A DNA stretch of 64,000 bases from Clostridioides sp. ES-S-0010-02 (GTDB lineage Bacteria > Bacillota > Clostridia > Peptostreptococcales > Peptostreptococcaceae). A program made the position numbers and the translations under genes. Below, one piece after another: positions 62,649 to 64,000 of this stretch. Numbering within the stretch: position 1 is the first letter of the stretch; each line of letters begins with the position of its first letter. Below the pieces are notes generated by a model, which was not told where the DNA came from, ran no database searches, and saw only the letters and a list, made by a program, of their open reading frames with translations. The DNA is taken from assembly GCA_020641055.1 (NCBI GenBank), contig CP067345.1, forward strand, positions 2,969,317-3,033,316. Reading direction: 5' to 3'.

Positions 62649-64000
62649 TTATTTATTTTTATGCTCTGGTTTTGGTAAAAGAACTTTTCTGGATAAGTTA
62701 ACTCTTCCTTTTTCATCTATTTCTGTAACTTTAACTTCAACTTCATCTCCTATATTTAATACATCTTCAACCTTAGCAACTCTTTCATGAGCTATATGAG
62801 ATATATGAAGTAATCCTTCTTTTCCTGGAAGTATTTCAATAAATGCTCCAAAATTCATTATTCTACTTACTTTACCTTTATAAGTTTTTCCTACTTCTGG
62901 TTCAATAACTATATTATTTATAAGTTCTTGAGCTCTATTAATCATATCAATTTCAATACCTGATATGAATACTTCTCCAGTTTGTTCAATATCTATCTTA
63001 ACTCCAGTTTCATCTATTATCTTAGTTATTATTTTTCCACCAGGTCCTATTACATCTTTTATTTTGTCAGGATTTATTTGCATTTTAACAATCTTAGGTG
63101 CATATGGTGAAAGCTCTGGTTTTGGTTGAGATATAGTTTTTCTCATTTCTCCTAGTATATGGATTCTACCTTCCTTAGCTTGTTTTAAAGCACGTTGTAG
63201 AACTTCTTTATCTATACCATCTATTTTTATATCCATTTGTATCGCAGTTATACCATGCTCTGTTCCAGCCACTTTAAAGTCCATGTCTCCTAAGTGGTCT
63301 TCCATACCTTGTATATCTGAAAGCACTGCTACTTTACCATCATGCTTTATAAGTCCCATTGCTATACCTGCAACCATGTCTCTTATAGGTACACCTGCAT
63401 CAAGCAGAGATAATGTTGAGCCACATACACTCGCTTGAGATGTAGAACCATTTGAACTCAATACTTCAGAAACTAATCTAATAGCATAAGGGAAGTCTTC
63501 TTGAGATGGTATCACTGGTAGTAAAGCTCTCTCAGCTAAAGCACCATGCCCTATTTCTCTTCTACCTGGACCTCTTGATGGTCTAGCTTCTCCAACACTA
63601 TATGATGGGAAATTGTAGTGATGCATATATCTCTTGTTTTCTTCTTCATCTAATCCATCTAACTTTTGAACATCTCCTAAAGCACCTAAAGTAGCTACAT
63701 TAAGTACTTGAGTTTGTCCTCTAGTAAATATAGCTGAACCATGAGCTCTAGGTATCATACCAGTTTCACACCATATAGGTCTGATTTCTTCTAATTTTCT
63801 ATTATCTGGTCTTACATTTTCATGCACTATAAGTTTTCTTACTTCTTCTTTTATTATATCTTGTAATACTTCCTCTATATCACCAATAAGTTCTTCAAAA
63901 TTTTCAATAGTTTCTTCAAAATGAGCTAGAGTTTCTTCTTTAACTCTATCCATCTTTTCCATTCTTTCTAGTTTTTCAAAAGTTTGAACTGCGTCCTTCA
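62649..64000 (-). CDS. pnp: Polynucleotide phosphorylase, 5' part outside window
   Basis: The visible part is the C-terminal ~450 residues of a ~700-residue enzyme; the frame stays open to the window edge at 64000, so the apparent Met at 63962 is internal. Second RNase PH domain ([60 protein letters not shown]), then KH domain with [12 protein letters not shown], and S1 domain with [20 protein letters not shown]. It degrades RNA 3' to 5' using phosphate, giving nucleoside diphosphates, often in complexes with RNase Y and helicases. Upstream of the ylxY block as in B. subtilis. Confidence 0.96.
   Translation of the reverse strand, partial: KDAVQTFEKLERMEKMDRVKEETLAHFEETIENFEELIGDIEEVLQDIIKEEVRKLIVHENVRPDNRKLEEIRPIWCETGMIPRAHGSAIFTRGQTQVLNVATLGALGDVQKLDGLDEEENKRYMHHYNFPSYSVGEARPSRGPGRREIGHGALAERALLPVIPSQEDFPYAIRLVSEVLSSNGSTSQASVCGSTLSLLDAGVPIRDMVAGIAMGLIKHDGKVAVLSDIQGMEDHLGDMDFKVAGTEHGITAIQMDIKIDGIDKEVLQRALKQAKEGRIHILGEMRKTISQPKPELSPYAPKIVKMQINPDKIKDVIGPGGKIITKIIDETGVKIDIEQTGEVFISGIEIDMINRAQELINNIVIEPEVGKTYKGKVSRIMNFGAFIEILPGKEGLLHISHIAHERVAKVEDVLNIGDEVEVKVTEIDEKGRVNLSRKVLLPKPEHKNK

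Overview
The window is low-GC Firmicute DNA. Gene content and order match Clostridioides difficile: an R-type bacteriocin (diffocin) locus, an orphan cpr lantibiotic-resistance cluster, and a pnp-to-rny block that resembles the Bacillus subtilis pnp-ylxY-mlpA-ymxH-dapG-tepA-spoIIIE-pgsA-recA-rny neighbourhood. The species assignment is recognition from memory and was not checked by a search. No tRNA, rRNA, CRISPR array or insertion sequence was found.

Positions 1-15100 hold a contractile phage-tail-like particle on the minus strand. Reading 5' to 3' from about 13150 down to 1, the order is a sigma-like activator, a small broken gene, tail terminator, sheath, tube, tail-assembly chaperone with a programmed -1 frameshift, tape measure, baseplate hub proteins (one carrying 3D and NlpC/P60 hydrolase domains), wedge proteins (gp25-like, gpJ, gpI), a collar-fibre protein, and a fibre of RCC1 repeats cut by the window edge. 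No capsid, portal, terminase or DNA-replication gene is present. A plus-strand XRE repressor, a broken second XRE gene, a cluster of inverted-repeat operators and an ImmA-like protein form the control region.

Positions 15100-33000 carry housekeeping and stress genes: a foldase, a CBS protein, a cold-shock protein, an amidase-domain protein and pyridoxal kinase. Next is cprABC-K, an ABC exporter plus histidine kinase with no response regulator alongside. A lipoprotein, a PadR/HAAS/DUF4097 operon, a glycolipid glycosyltransferase, glutamine synthetase, two nucleases and galT follow.

Positions 33000-47000 hold an aminotransferase, a MarR regulator, a short possible small-RNA locus, purB, a tyrosine recombinase, uppP, signal peptidase I, a divergent SF1 helicase-like protein, a membrane diguanylate cyclase, and a LytS-type kinase with a SARP-type response regulator.

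Positions 47000-64000 are a dense minus-strand core block. It runs from the partial pnp at the window end through the polysaccharide deacetylase, M16 peptidase, PRC-barrel protein, aspartokinase, TepA-like protease, ftsK/spoIIIE, mnmH, rimO, pgsA, recA (with a LexA-like box) and rny. A MarR/MFS drug-efflux pair sits between pnp and the deacetylase.

The strongest non-routine observations are a textbook A-AAA-AAC slippery site with a two-part stem in the tail chaperone gene, a baseplate gene that appears to start at ATT, N5-spaced operators around the bacteriocin repressor, helically phased repeats before the structural operon, and two small frameshifted genes in the bacteriocin control region.
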